Below, in pieces: positions 1 through 8,268 of a stretch of DNA of 64,000 nt. Position 1 is the stretch's first letter. Every line of letters begins with the position of its first letter. The translations under genes and the position numbers were made by a program. The notes beneath the pieces are model-generated. The model worked only from the letters and a program-made list of their open reading frames with translations, ran no database searches and was not told the origin of the DNA. This DNA is from Angelobacter sp036557225 (GTDB lineage: Bacteria > Acidobacteriota > Terriglobia > Terriglobales > Acidobacteriaceae), in contig DATBHX010000039.1 of NCBI GenBank assembly GCA_036557225.1, forward strand, positions 17,995-81,994. The letters are read 5' to 3'.

Positions 1-851
1 ATCAGGGCATAGACGCGCTGGCCGTGAGTACCGCGCGCAACGGCCAGCCCCATACGTCCCCAATCACCTTCAGGAAGGCCGCCGCCTTTCACGGGATTCC
101 AGACGGTGCCGCCGTCATTGGATTTATAAATCTCGCCGGAGATGGTGACAGGAGGATAGGCGCTCCACGGCGGACGGCGATCGTGCAGCAATGCCGCCCA
201 GACGGTCTGTGGATGGTCGGGGTCAAGCGTGATGTCGATGGCGCCGGAATCTTCATTGCGAAAGAGGACCTTTTGCCAGGTGGCGCCGCCATCCGTCGAG
301 CGGAAGACGCCGCGCTCAGCGCTGGGACCGTAAGCACTGCCCATGGCAGCGACGTAGACAACGTCTGGATTACGGGGATCGATAGCGATGCGGCTGATAT
401 GCTGCGAGCTTTTGAGGCCGATGTTCTTCCATGTGCGGCCACCGTCGGTGGATTTGTACACGCCGTTGCCGTAGGTGAGATCGGAGCGGAAATCAGACTC
501 GCCGGTGCCGACATAGATGACATCGGGATTGGACGGAGCCACGGTGAGAGCCCCAATCGAAGCGATAGGCTGGCTATCGAAGATTGGCTCCCAGGTGATG
601 CCACCGTTGACGGACTTCCATACGCCTCCGCCGACGCCGCCGAAGTAATAGACGTTCGGCTGGCTTTCAACACCGCTGACGGAGACGGTGCGTCCACCAC
701 GGTGGGGGCCGATCATACGCCAGCGCAGGCCACTGTAAAGGCTAGGATCCAACTGCTGCGCCAGCGAGAAGGAAGACACGAGGATGACAAAAAGGATTGC
801 AACCGGGGCGAAACGCAACGGAAAAGAAATTTTGGGCATAAGCAGAAGCAT
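1..851 (-). CDS. Secreted BNR/Asp-box repeat protein (sortilin/VPS10-like), 3' end outside window
   Basis: Reading leftward from an ATG at 851, about 283 residues are visible before the window edge; no stop is seen, so the gene is partial. A signal peptide (hydrophobic core near residues 15-30, ending SLAQ) is followed by Asp-box type repeats with the S.DGG.TW pattern: KSVNGGITW, KSTDGGRTW, RSTDGGATW and KSNDGGTVW. Such repeats form the blades of a beta-propeller. Acidobacterial members annotated as WD40/YVTN/BNR or 'glycosyl hydrolase' are usually much longer (about 1000 residues) and their substrates are mostly unknown. An in-frame ATG at 839 is an alternative start; neither start has a good Shine-Dalgarno. 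The gene diverges from the leucine dehydrogenase across about 80 bp. Confidence 0.85.
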   Translation of the reverse strand, partial: MLLLMPKISFPLRFAPVAILFVILVSSFSLAQQLDPSLYSGLRWRMIGPHRGGRTVSVSGVESQPNVYYFGGVGGGVWKSVNGGITWEPIFDSQPIASIGALTVAPSNPDVIYVGTGESDFRSDLTYGNGVYKSTDGGRTWKNIGLKSSQHISRIAIDPRNPDVVYVAAMGSAYGPSAERGVFRSTDGGATWQKVLFRNEDSGAIDITLDPDHPQTVWAALLHDRRPPWSAYPPVTISGEIYKSNDGGTVWNPVKGGGLPEGDWGRMGLAVARGTHGQRVYAL

Positions 852-932
852 TGTATAAGAGAGGCTTCCGCCGGCTGCCTGCGATCTGGTAAATTCAGAG
901 GTACTCCATCCTAAATTCAGGGATTTCTACCA

Positions 933-1973
933 ATGCAAATCAGGGAAGTGCGTGTGCCCGGCTATGAGCGCGTCGTGTGGGGAACGGAGGAAGCGGCGGG
1001 ATATCAGGGAATTGTCGTGGTCCACAGTACGGCGCTTGGGCCGGCGGTGGGTGGTACCAGGTACTGGAGTTACAAAAATGAAGATGAGGCCATGATTGAC
1101 GGACTGCGTCTGGCCCGCGGCATGACCTACAAAAATGCGCTGGCAGGCCTGCCGTTCGGTGGAGGGAAGTCGATTGTACTGCGCGCGGGAGATGCCGCAG
1201 ATCGTGAACAGCTGTTTCGCGCCCATGGCCGGTTGGTGAACAGTTTCGGCGGCAAGTACATCACGGCGGAAGATGTAGGCACCAGCCCGTCGGACATGGA
1301 GTACATCCTGAAAGAAACGAGTTATGTAGGCGGGCTGCAGGGAAGGTCGGGCGATCCTTCACCGCATACGGCGCGCGGCGTCTTTCGGGCGATGCAGGCA
1401 GCGGCCAGACACAGGTGGGGCAGCGATGATTTGTCGGGAAAGACCGTGGCGCTGCAGGGCTGCGGGCACGTTGGATATTTTCTGGCCGGGGAACTGGCGC
1501 GCGCAGGAGCGAAGCTCATTGTCAGCGATGTAGACAACGTGAAGGTGAAACGCGTGGTGGATGAACATCATGCAACGGCAGTAACGGCGGATGAGATTTA
1601 CTCGGTGGCGGCGGATGTCTTTGCACCGTGCGCGCTGGGCGGCGTGGTCAATGACGAGACCATTCCGCGATTAAAGGCCGGGCTGATTGTTGGCGGCGCG
1701 AACAACCAGTTGCTTGAGCCGCGACATGGCGATCTCCTCGAGCAGCGCGGCATTCTCTATGCGCCCGACTACGCGGCTAACGCCGGCGGCGTGATCAATG
1801 GCTGCTGTCGCGAGATGCTGGGCTGGGACGTGCCCAGGACGCTAGCCAAGACCGATGCGATCTACGACACTCTGCTGAAGATCTTTGCCATGGCTGAGCG
1901 GGAGAGGATCCCGACGTATCAGGCGGCGGACCGGCTGGCGGAAGAACGGTGGATGGTGAAGGCCGAGAGATAG
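933..1973 (+). CDS. Leucine dehydrogenase (Glu/Leu/Phe/Val dehydrogenase family)
   Basis: 346 residues, slightly shorter than typical leucine dehydrogenases (about 360). The family performs NAD-dependent reversible oxidative deamination of branched-chain amino acids in the cytoplasm. The substrate-binding segment ARGMTYKNALAGLPFGGGKS carries the two conserved lysines (Lys67, Lys79), and EDVGTSPSDMEYI follows as in the family. The C-terminal half is a Rossmann domain with a GCGHVGYFLA-type dinucleotide loop near residue 177. Assignment to leucine rather than valine or phenylalanine rests on overall resemblance only. It stands alone between a divergent BNR protein and a convergent thioesterase-like gene 13 bp away. 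Confidence 0.88.
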   Translation: MQIREVRVPGYERVVWGTEEAAGYQGIVVVHSTALGPAVGGTRYWSYKNEDEAMIDGLRLARGMTYKNALAGLPFGGGKSIVLRAGDAADREQLFRAHGRLVNSFGGKYITAEDVGTSPSDMEYILKETSYVGGLQGRSGDPSPHTARGVFRAMQAAARHRWGSDDLSGKTVALQGCGHVGYFLAGELARAGAKLIVSDVDNVKVKRVVDEHHATAVTADEIYSVAADVFAPCALGGVVNDETIPRLKAGLIVGGANNQLLEPRHGDLLEQRGILYAPDYAANAGGVINGCCREMLGWDVPRTLAKTDAIYDTLLKIFAMAERERIPTYQAADRLAEERWMVKAER

Positions 1974-1986
1974 CAGGCGCAATACA

Positions 1987-2463
1987 TCAGCGTCCCGACG
2001 CTGTGTCTTTCTTTCTCACATACAGCAGCTTGTCGACTTCAGCGACAACGTTGCCTTCAGCGTCTTTTACAAGCACCAGAAATTGCGGTTCGACCTTGGG
2101 CTGGGTTTCGGCGGAGGAGCGGATCTCTGCGATCTGCTCTTCGCTGAGGTGGAATGCAGCCTTCATCACGCCTTTGCCGGGCTTCTTGAAACGGATGGTG
2201 GCGGCCTTGTCCCAAACGATATAGCCGGGGCCAAGAATGTGCAACAGCATCAGCATGTAAAAAGGATCGACCATGGAGTACAGCGAGCCGCCGAAGTGTG
2301 TGCCCACGTAATTGCGGTTGTAGAAGCGCAGAGGCATCTCGACTTCCAGGTCGCGGAAATCGTCAGAGATGCGGGTGACGCGCACAGCGGCGCCGAGGTA
2401 GGGCGGATAAAAATTGATCCTGCGATACAGCTTACGTGCGGCGCCATTGCCGGTTGAGGCCAT
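1987..2463 (-). CDS. DUF4442 hotdog-fold protein, putative thioesterase
   Basis: 158 residues matching the DUF4442 (YiiD C-terminal-like) hotdog family. The central segment NRNYVGTHFGGSLYSMVDPF resembles the acyl-CoA thioesterase core, in which a helix packs against the sheet. The family is thought to act on acyl-CoA or similar thioesters, but no substrate can be read from the sequence. The ATG at 2463 is the natural start. The gene ends 13 bp from the convergent leucine dehydrogenase stop, and follows the retropepsin-DUF4440 gene in the same direction with a 33-bp gap, so the two may be cotranscribed. Confidence 0.75.
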   Translation of the reverse strand: MASTGNGAARKLYRRINFYPPYLGAAVRVTRISDDFRDLEVEMPLRFYNRNYVGTHFGGSLYSMVDPFYMLMLLHILGPGYIVWDKAATIRFKKPGKGVMKAAFHLSEEQIAEIRSSAETQPKVEPQFLVLVKDAEGNVVAEVDKLLYVRKKDTASGR

Positions 2464-2496
2464 CGGTTCATCCTTTGCTTTAAGAGATGCTCCCAG

Positions 2497-3393
2497 CTAT
2501 TGCGGAGTTTCGGATTTAGTTTGCGCTTTCAGCTCCGGAGATGGGCTGGAGTGGTTCATGTGGACAATCCGCCACCGGCCGTCGCTCTTGCGGCATAAAG
2601 CCGTTCCACGCACGGCAATTGTCTGCTGCTCGAGTTCGATTTTCATATCGTATTCCACCCAAACCGCATCGCCGATCAGGTGATGCGCGCGCGGAACCAT
2701 CTTGAGATGAGCCGGCGGCGTAGCCTGGAAATACTTTTTGCGATGGTAAGCCATGGTGGCGTCGCGCCCGTAGAAATCGCCGCCAATGGTGAAGGCGACA
2801 ACTTGCGGATCGAGGCATTCGGCGAAAACAGTCTCATCGGCGCGGTTGAAAGCCTCTTCGCATGCCGTGAGCTGGCGGTGAAGCTCGGCAAAGATCGCTT
2901 CCGCCGTTTTCGGATCAGGACTCAGTTCCGCGGTGTGGTTTTTCAGGTCAACGGTAGCGCCGAGGCGTGAGAGCAGATCGACACCCAGGATGCCGTCAAT
3001 CGTTTTGCCACAAGCATGGCCGATGGCGGAGAGGTCCACGGCGGGAAGATGAAGGCCGGTCAGACGGTGCTCGCCGATCACGAGGTCAGGCAGGGCGACT
3101 TCATGCGATTGGGTTTCAACTGTGCCGGTCCATGATGTGACGGAGACCTTGCGCGAATCGCCATGGGCGAAGGATTTGCTGTTGAGCATGGAGGTGGCGG
3201 CAGTATCGACCAGGAAGCGGAATTTTGCGCCGGCTACCGTGACCTGGGCGACGGGGAGGCCATCACAGCTATCCAGGTGTATCTCTTCAGCGGCGGCTGG
3301 CCGTACTGCGGCAAGGAACACAAGGACGAAGAAGCTGTGGGCGAGGCTGCGGACAAGCCTTCTGGCAAAACTGGGGAACGTGGTGCAAAACAC
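2497..3393 (-). CDS. Secreted retropepsin-like aspartic protease domain fused to a DUF4440/SnoaL-like domain
   Basis: 298 residues from a GTG at 3393, chosen because GGAGGG lies 4-5 bases upstream; an in-frame TTG at 3429 would overlap the TetR operator and is less likely. After a signal peptide ending PAAAEE comes a retropepsin-like half-domain: FLVDTAATSML around residue 60 (Asp-Thr-Ala instead of the usual Asp-Thr-Gly), then the second motif GILGVDLLSRLG. From about residue 165 a SnoaL/NTF2-like DUF4440 domain begins (EEAFNRADETVFAECL through the C-terminus). Single-domain aspartic proteases act as dimers, so dimerisation through the NTF2-like half is conceivable. Divergent from the TetR gene. 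Confidence 0.7.
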   Translation of the reverse strand: MFCTTFPSFARRLVRSLAHSFFVLVFLAAVRPAAAEEIHLDSCDGLPVAQVTVAGAKFRFLVDTAATSMLNSKSFAHGDSRKVSVTSWTGTVETQSHEVALPDLVIGEHRLTGLHLPAVDLSAIGHACGKTIDGILGVDLLSRLGATVDLKNHTAELSPDPKTAEAIFAELHRQLTACEEAFNRADETVFAECLDPQVVAFTIGGDFYGRDATMAYHRKKYFQATPPAHLKMVPRAHHLIGDAVWVEYDMKIELEQQTIAVRGTALCRKSDGRWRIVHMNHSSPSPELKAQTKSETPQ

Positions 3394-3420
3394 GGGCCCT
3401 CCGGGTAACGCAAAATCACC

Positions 3421-3451
3421 ATAGCACAAAAACGAACGTTCGTGCTATTAT
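3421..3451. promoter_or_regulatory. Probable TetR operator and overlapping promoter
   Basis: A perfect 12-bp palindrome ACGAACGTTCGT lies at 3432-3443 between the divergent protease and TetR genes. A TATTAT hexamer at 3446-3451 abuts it and could be the -10 element of the TetR gene starting at 3474. TetR proteins commonly bind such palindromes and repress their own and the divergent gene. Confidence 0.6.
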
Positions 3452-3473
3452 CTTTGAGTTAAAATTTATTTCT

Positions 3474-4127
3474 ATGCCGGTTAATACCGCCAAAGCCGCA
3501 TCTCGTCCCAGCAAGGGTGTGCGCACGCGAGAGAGTATCTTGCGCGTTGCCGTGGATCTGGCGTCCGTAGAAGGGCTGGAAGGGCTGACCATTGGGCGGC
3601 TGGCGGACGAGCTGAAGATGAGCAAGAGCGGGCTGTTTGCTCACTTCGGCTCGAAAGAAGAGCTGCAGCTGGCGACCATCGAGATGGCGCGGCAGATTTT
3701 TGTGGAGCATATTATCCGGCCGGCGCTGGCGGAGCCGGAAGGAATCGACCGGCTGATTAAGCTGTGCCAGGGCTGGCTCGGCCACGTGGAAGGAAAGGTC
3801 TTTAAAGGCGGCTGCTTCTTTACTGCCGCATCGCTCGAATTCGACAGCCGGAGCGGGCCCGTGCGCGATGCGATCGCCGATACCATGAAGGCCTGGCTGG
3901 GAACGCTCACGCGGGCCGTGGATGCAGCCAAGAAGGCGCGCCACCTGAAAGCCGCGATCGATCCGGAGCAGTTTGCCTTTGAGATCTACTCACTCGCCAT
4001 GGGTGCGAACTGGGCGCTGCAGCTGCTGGATGATCGCAACGCCATGAAGAAGGCGCGGGAGAACATACAGCAGAGGATCCGTTCTGCGGCAACGCCGTCC
4101 TGTCCGCCCATCAAGTTGACTAAATAA
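3474..4127 (+). CDS. TetR/AcrR family transcriptional regulator
   Basis: 217 residues. The N-terminal TetR DNA-binding domain occupies about residues 15-65, with the helix-turn-helix in IGRLADELKMSKSGLFAHFG. The C-terminal ligand-binding domain includes KGGCFFTAASLEFDSRSGPV, a segment seen in the TetR_C group of regulators. Family members repress their targets until a small ligand binds; the ligand is unknown here. The palindrome at 3432-3443 just upstream suggests autoregulation and control of the divergent secreted protease gene. Confidence 0.85.
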   Translation: MPVNTAKAASRPSKGVRTRESILRVAVDLASVEGLEGLTIGRLADELKMSKSGLFAHFGSKEELQLATIEMARQIFVEHIIRPALAEPEGIDRLIKLCQGWLGHVEGKVFKGGCFFTAASLEFDSRSGPVRDAIADTMKAWLGTLTRAVDAAKKARHLKAAIDPEQFAFEIYSLAMGANWALQLLDDRNAMKKARENIQQRIRSAATPSCPPIKLTK

Positions 4128-4167
4128 AAATGGGTGCGGTCGCCCACGCCAAAGTGGCGACTCGGAT

Positions 4168-4228
4168 GCCAACACCCCACCGCGCCAAAATCGGGCGCAT
4201 CGGGGAACCGGGCGCCGCGCTGCACCCG
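4168..4228 (+). repeat. Dispersed GC-rich intergenic repeat, copy 1
   Basis: The block CCCCACCGCGCCAAAATCGG followed by a GCGC.TCGGGG stretch recurs at 5790-5822 (copy 2), and in inverted, diverged form inside the MITE at 16975-17125. Confidence 0.6.
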
Positions 4229-4283
4229 AATCAGTTTTCATATCCACGATCTGTTTCTTTACCTTAGCCTCCGGGAAAGAAGT

Positions 4284-4811
4284 TTACTTTTTTGGGGCTG
4301 CGCCTTTCTTGGGTGCAGCCTGTGCTTTGCTTGGATCGTCCGCCGGATTTACATAGACAAGCTTGAACGGCCCAGTGGAGTTGACTTGGACCACGGTTTC
4401 GCCCTTCGCCATGGCGTAATGATTGTGATGAGGAGGCATGGAGGCGATGGATTGCGCAGGCAGGGTTGTGAGCGAGCTTTCTTCAAACTTGTCGCCCATG
4501 CCCACGTGGAATTCGCCGGACAGCACGGTGATGTTTTCCGCAGTGGGATGCCAATGCGGCATGACTCTGTATCCGTCAGGGAACTTCAGGCGGACAACGA
4601 ACGGACCGGGTTTGCCGGGATCGCCGGCAAGCACGGCCATTTGCAGGCCAGGTTGAAAGACAGGGGGAGCCGGGCCCCATTGGATTTTGTCGGGTGTGAC
4701 GACCACGGGCGCCGCACTGGCTGCTGCAGCCGGCGCTTTTTTAGGAGCGCTGGATGTCTGCGCGACCAGCAGTGCGGGCAGTAGGACCAGTGTTGCCAGG
4801 AATTTACGCAT
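4284..4811 (-). CDS. Secreted cupin-domain protein
   Basis: 175 residues with an N-terminal signal peptide (LATLVLLPALLVAQTSSA) and an Ala/Pro-rich linker. A single cupin barrel follows, with metal-binding motif 1 in GYRVMPHWHPTAENITVLSG (two His and a Glu) and a second motif near PPHHNHYAMAKGE. The cupin fold holds a divalent metal, but activity in this exported group is unknown. The C-terminus is Lys/Ala-rich (KAQAAPKKGAAPKK). The gene faces the TetR gene tail-to-tail across about 155 bp that contains a copy of a dispersed repeat. Confidence 0.8.
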   Translation of the reverse strand: MRKFLATLVLLPALLVAQTSSAPKKAPAAAASAAPVVVTPDKIQWGPAPPVFQPGLQMAVLAGDPGKPGPFVVRLKFPDGYRVMPHWHPTAENITVLSGEFHVGMGDKFEESSLTTLPAQSIASMPPHHNHYAMAKGETVVQVNSTGPFKLVYVNPADDPSKAQAAPKKGAAPKK

Positions 4812-4983
4812 TTATCCCTCCAGTTGGGTGAGCGATGCGAGCAACTTCCTGATTTTTTATTTTACTCCCCGCTCCGGCAAGCGGAGGGCACAGCGAAAAA
4901 ATTGAATATCGGAAATATGCCGGAGCATCTTTGTGAGTACGCAAAGCAAGCAGCCGTTTAGGGCAGCAGGAGGGAGCAGAACA

Positions 4984-5355
4984 ATGCAGAGAATCAGGTC
5001 AGAGCGCACGGTACGCGCAAATCTTCCGTTCAGTGACGCGGTATGGCACGGCGATACGCTTTACCTCAGCGGCCATATCGGCCTCGACCCAAAGACGGGA
5101 AGGCCTGGAGCGACGACGGAAGAAGAGGCCCGGTTGGTCATGGACGGCATTAAGCAGACCCTCGAAACAGCCGGCCTGACCATGGAGAACCTGCTCTCTG
5201 TGCAGATCTTCTGCTCCGATGTGAATCTGTTTGAGCAGTTCAATACGGTTTACCGCACTTATTTCCGAGGAGAGTTTCCGGCACGAGCATTTCTGGGCTC
5301 AGGCAGGCTGCTGTTCGATGCCAGATTTGAAGTGCAGGGTATCGCCGGCAGGTAA
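4984..5355 (+). CDS. RidA family protein (YjgF/YER057c/UK114)
   Basis: 123 residues from the ATG at 4984, chosen because AGGAGGG lies 9 bases upstream. An upstream in-frame start at 4933 would add 17 residues without family resemblance. The fold is recognised from FSDAVWHGDTLYLSGHIG and the C-terminal EFPARAFLGSGRLLFDARFE region, where RidA enzymes carry their catalytic arginine. RidA proteins hydrolyse reactive enamine/imine intermediates made by PLP enzymes, but many paralogues have other roles. Diverges from the cupin gene. Confidence 0.85.
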   Translation: MQRIRSERTVRANLPFSDAVWHGDTLYLSGHIGLDPKTGRPGATTEEEARLVMDGIKQTLETAGLTMENLLSVQIFCSDVNLFEQFNTVYRTYFRGEFPARAFLGSGRLLFDARFEVQGIAGR

Positions 5356-5371
5356 GCCGTAACAGGAGACC

Positions 5372-5644
5372 TTATTCGGCGGTTGTGGGATCGATGACCG
5401 TTTTTACTTCTGAGACCTTGTTGGCGGGAAAACCGCCCTGTTTGGCGTGTTCACGCACCATCTCTTCATTCGGTGCAATGTAGACGCAATAGATTTTGTC
5501 TCCGGTCACGTAACTGTGCACCCACTGGATCTGGGGCCCAAGGTTTTTAAGAACGCCGCAGGATTTCTGCGAGATGGCCTGAAGCTCTGCTGGCTTTAGA
5601 TTACCTGCTCCGGGGATTTCACGTTCAATGACGTATTTGGGCAT
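5372..5644 (-). CDS. DUF4242 family small protein
   Basis: 90 residues, resembling DUF4242 proteins: it opens with MPKYVIEREIPGAG, continues with QIQWVHSYVTGDKIYCVYIA and ends with a ferredoxin-like strand pattern. Some relatives bind nickel; no function is established for this one. The ATG at 5644 is preceded by AAGGAGAAGC (SD about 7 bases away). It converges on the RidA gene with a 16-bp gap. Confidence 0.72.
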   Translation of the reverse strand: MPKYVIEREIPGAGNLKPAELQAISQKSCGVLKNLGPQIQWVHSYVTGDKIYCVYIAPNEEMVREHAKQGGFPANKVSEVKTVIDPTTAE

Positions 5645-5765
5645 GCTTCTCCTTACTGATGGCCTGAAAATCTAACACGTGAACCTCGAAAAGAACAGTG
5701 TGGGTGCGATATTCGCTTAGAGGACGCCTCTACATTTTGGCTCTACATTTTAAGGAGGAAGCACA

Positions 5766-5876
5766 AGGTCCCTCCGTCCTACTCCCACCCCACCGCGCCA
5801 AAACCGGGCGCGTCGGGGACCCCGGACTCGCGCGCTGGTGACTGCGCACGCTCGCTAAACGGCCGTCGGGATGACG
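5766..5876 (+). repeat. Dispersed GC-rich intergenic repeat, copy 2
   Basis: Reverse-complemented, this stretch shares three blocks in the same order with the MITE interior: CGTCATCCCGA, GCGCGCGAGTCCGGGG and GGGGTGGGAGTAGG, ending in GAGGGACCTT. It lacks the 18-bp terminal repeats seen there. It fills most of the 297-bp gap between the DUF4242 and HAD genes. Confidence 0.65.
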
Positions 5877-5941
5877 TGGTCAATAAGCGTTCAATTTCTC
5901 AACAGCAGCTTACCTATCATTCCCTTGATATGTGGCCACGT

Positions 5942-6613
5942 TCAAGAGAGGCGGGCGGCCAGGAGTGCGTCGAGATCAAAGTTCAGTAATTCGCCGATGC
6001 GATTGATGGTGATGTCCGCGGGGGGATAGGCGGCAACGATTTTAGGATCGAGAGCGTAGTGTCCCTGGCGAGGAAAGACTGTAGTGACGCGGCTGCCCCA
6101 GATTTTTTTTACCTCGGCGAGGATACGGATCTTGTCGTCGACCAGAACGTAGTGATCGGCAGGGAAGCGGTGCTCGACGTCGGCCAATTCCTGTTCCTTG
6201 TGGATGTAAATGAGCACGCCATCCATGCTATCGGCTATACCGGAGCGGAAAACCTTGAGTGGCTGAAAGACAACGTCGCCATCGGAAAGGACGACGGCTT
6301 TGCCCCATTGCCTGACGTGTTCAATGGCGTCGAGTGAATCGGGATAGAGGCGCGTAGCAAAGGGATACTCGACGAAAAAACGCGAGACGGCGAGCAATCC
6401 TAGATCGCGCGGGTTTTCGATGCGGTAACGCTGGAGCGCGCCGAGATAGTCGGCATAGCCCAGTTCAGTGCGCAATTGCTCAAAAATGTCCCAGTAGCGC
6501 TGCTGGCGTTCAGGACCAACCTTCTGCTCGAGGTAGCGCTTGAGATCGGCAGTGACGCGGTCATTATCGAGCAGTGTGTTGTCAACGTCGAAGAGGAAGA
6601 CGAGGTTGGGCAT
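5942..6613 (-). CDS. HAD-superfamily hydrolase
   Basis: 223 residues starting at ATG 6613. HAD motif I is FLFDVDNTLLDND at residues 6-18 (nucleophile and acid/base aspartates), motif II is VVLSDGD, and motif IV is YVLVDDKIRIL. The helical cap sits between motifs I and II. The family removes phosphate from small molecules; the substrate cannot be read here. No partner gene is evident; the gene stands between two repeat-rich intergenic regions. Confidence 0.82.
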   Translation of the reverse strand: MPNLVFLFDVDNTLLDNDRVTADLKRYLEQKVGPERQQRYWDIFEQLRTELGYADYLGALQRYRIENPRDLGLLAVSRFFVEYPFATRLYPDSLDAIEHVRQWGKAVVLSDGDVVFQPLKVFRSGIADSMDGVLIYIHKEQELADVEHRFPADHYVLVDDKIRILAEVKKIWGSRVTTVFPRQGHYALDPKIVAAYPPADITINRIGELLNFDLDALLAARLS

Positions 6614-6732
6614 GATTCTCCCTCAAGATTGTATCGGTATGGGCAGGGCCTGGGGAACGAAGAACGACGCCGAGGGCGCCGATTGCCAAATCGGCACCCC
6701 CAAAGTGAGACTTGCAGAACTCCTGATTTCTT

Positions 6733-7194
6733 TTAGGCGGTTGCTGCCCTGGCCTGTACACCCTGAAACGCGGCTTTAACTGGAGCCTTGATCAAATACG
6801 AGATCATCCAGGCATAGAGCGCTAGAAACGCGAGGTTGATGATAAGGTTGCCAAGGTTAAAGTGACTGAACGATCCAAGCACTCCGAGCAATTGAAAGCA
6901 TGCGCCGATCGCCGCGAATACGATGGCGACTATGCGGGCCCAGTTCTTCAGCTTCAAAAGGCCCCAGCCCACGAGGGCATCGATCACGCCAAAGACGAGG
7001 AACATAATTCCCATGGCCGCGCCCAAGCCTGCCATGATACCAGCCATACCCGAACTGCCGGCCTGGCCCTGTTGGTTGATTATCGTGGCAAGGAAGCCGC
7101 CACCTGCTATGAAGAGCAGTCCACCTAGAAGGCAGAATGCCGCCCCGATAAAATAAAGAACCGCAATAACCGTTACCCCGGTCGGCCTACCCAT
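6733..7194 (-). CDS. Small four-helix membrane protein, function unknown
   Basis: 153 residues from the ATG at 7194, chosen because AAGGAGG lies 9 bases upstream; starting at 7266 would add a charged extension with no SD. The sequence is mostly hydrophobic with four likely membrane helices (about residues 7-35, 50-75, 82-105 and 115-135), and Gly/Ala-rich loops. It resembles uncharacterised DUF-type inner-membrane proteins that are common in this phylum. A small hairpin (6678-6695) lies downstream, without a clear T-tract. Confidence 0.65.
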   Translation of the reverse strand: MGRPTGVTVIAVLYFIGAAFCLLGGLLFIAGGGFLATIINQQGQAGSSGMAGIMAGLGAAMGIMFLVFGVIDALVGWGLLKLKNWARIVAIVFAAIGACFQLLGVLGSFSHFNLGNLIINLAFLALYAWMISYLIKAPVKAAFQGVQARAATA

Positions 7195-7457
7195 ACACAG
7201 ATCCTCCTTAATTTTGGTGCTTATGCGGCGTATTGTAAGCACACTTTTGCCAAATCGGAACGACAAATTCCACTTACGGCTTAGTACCTAGGTACGTATC
7301 TGGGGCAGCCCTTAAGGCGAGAGGCGTGAGAAGCCTCTATTCCAAAGCCGTTTTCGCGGGGAATCCTCCGCCCTACTAGCCATTTGCGTGAGCCATGCTC
7401 TTGATGCATGCAGTTCGGAGCTAAGCGGCCCTGACCGCTTATTGTGGATTTGTTGTC

Positions 7458-7895
7458 CTATACCATTTTCAAGAGTCGTTCTCTGCGAGCTTCCCACTCG
7501 TCACTCGAGAAGATGTTAGGGCCAACTTCGATGAGGCGCGGGAGCATGTTGAAGACGGAAACGGGGGTCCAGAAGCCGCCGGAGCGAGTGCGGAGGCTGC
7601 GCTTGTTCAGCTCGGAAGCCACCAGGGTGATGGAATAATCCTGGACGACAAGCTCCATCATCTGCATCAGGACGGCGCGTTCCTGCGGATCTTCTTCCAG
7701 ACGGCTGCAATCGGCGGCAACGCGCATGCCATAAGGAATCTCTTCCACCAGGACTGCTTCCTTGGCGTCGTCGCCGGGGACCTCACGGCGCCATTCCATG
7801 GCGACCAATTTCCAGCCGGCTTCAGTCTTGCGGCGAACATAATCCATATCCACGGAGCCCGTTACCACTTCACGAATGCGCTCAACCTTTGTCAT
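7458..7895 (-). CDS. Short protein resembling the 'recombinase' domain of serine integrases, catalytic domain absent
   Basis: 145 residues from ATG 7895 with GGAGGT 5 bases upstream. The C-terminal half (SITLVASELNKRSLRTRSGG then FWTPVSVFNMLPRLIEVG) looks like the PF07508-type domain that follows the resolvase domain in large serine recombinases. No N-terminal resolvase domain with the catalytic serine is present; instead there are about 60 residues starting MTKVERIREVVTGSVD. It may be a DNA-binding protein derived from a recombinase. The intact SD and reading frame argue for a functional gene rather than debris. Confidence 0.6.
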   Translation of the reverse strand: MTKVERIREVVTGSVDMDYVRRKTEAGWKLVAMEWRREVPGDDAKEAVLVEEIPYGMRVAADCSRLEEDPQERAVLMQMMELVVQDYSITLVASELNKRSLRTRSGGFWTPVSVFNMLPRLIEVGPNIFSSDEWEARRERLLKMV

Positions 7896-8268
7896 TTGGA
7901 CCTCCGTCCTGATACGTGGGCTTAGACGGCCCGAAACTAGAAAAGATATACAGCATGGAATCCTAAGCCGATTACCTGCAGTTGAAGCCGGACATCTGCA
8001 GAGTTTTACATACAAAATATGAGCATGCCAGGTGCCAATAGACCGTGCCGGGACAAATAGTTGAGAGACATTCGTTTAGTTCGTATGAGCCGGGAGACGA
8101 CAGCTTGGAATCCTGACCGATTTCGTAACGCTGCGTTCGAAATCGAACAGTGCGATTCGTCCCGGAGTGACGCGTTCCATCTGAACTGCAGAGTTGCCTT
8201 GTCGCGTTGCGACGGGCGACCCACCAGAAGAGGCAGCCATCCTACAAAAGAGAAGGGACGAGTGAACG
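7896..8268. other. 373-bp intergenic region
   Basis: Divergent region between the recombinase-like gene and the small basic protein genes. I see no convincing coding sequence, tRNA or terminator in it. Confidence 0.4.

Noticed and set aside
24..914. Plus-strand open frame of about 296 codons at the left edge
   Set aside because: It is antisense to the BNR-repeat protein, whose minus-strand frame has a signal peptide and four Asp-box repeats; the plus frame shows no family pattern.
6678..6695. Hairpin GCCGATT/AATCGGC as terminator
   Set aside because: No T-tract follows on the minus strand, so termination cannot be supported.
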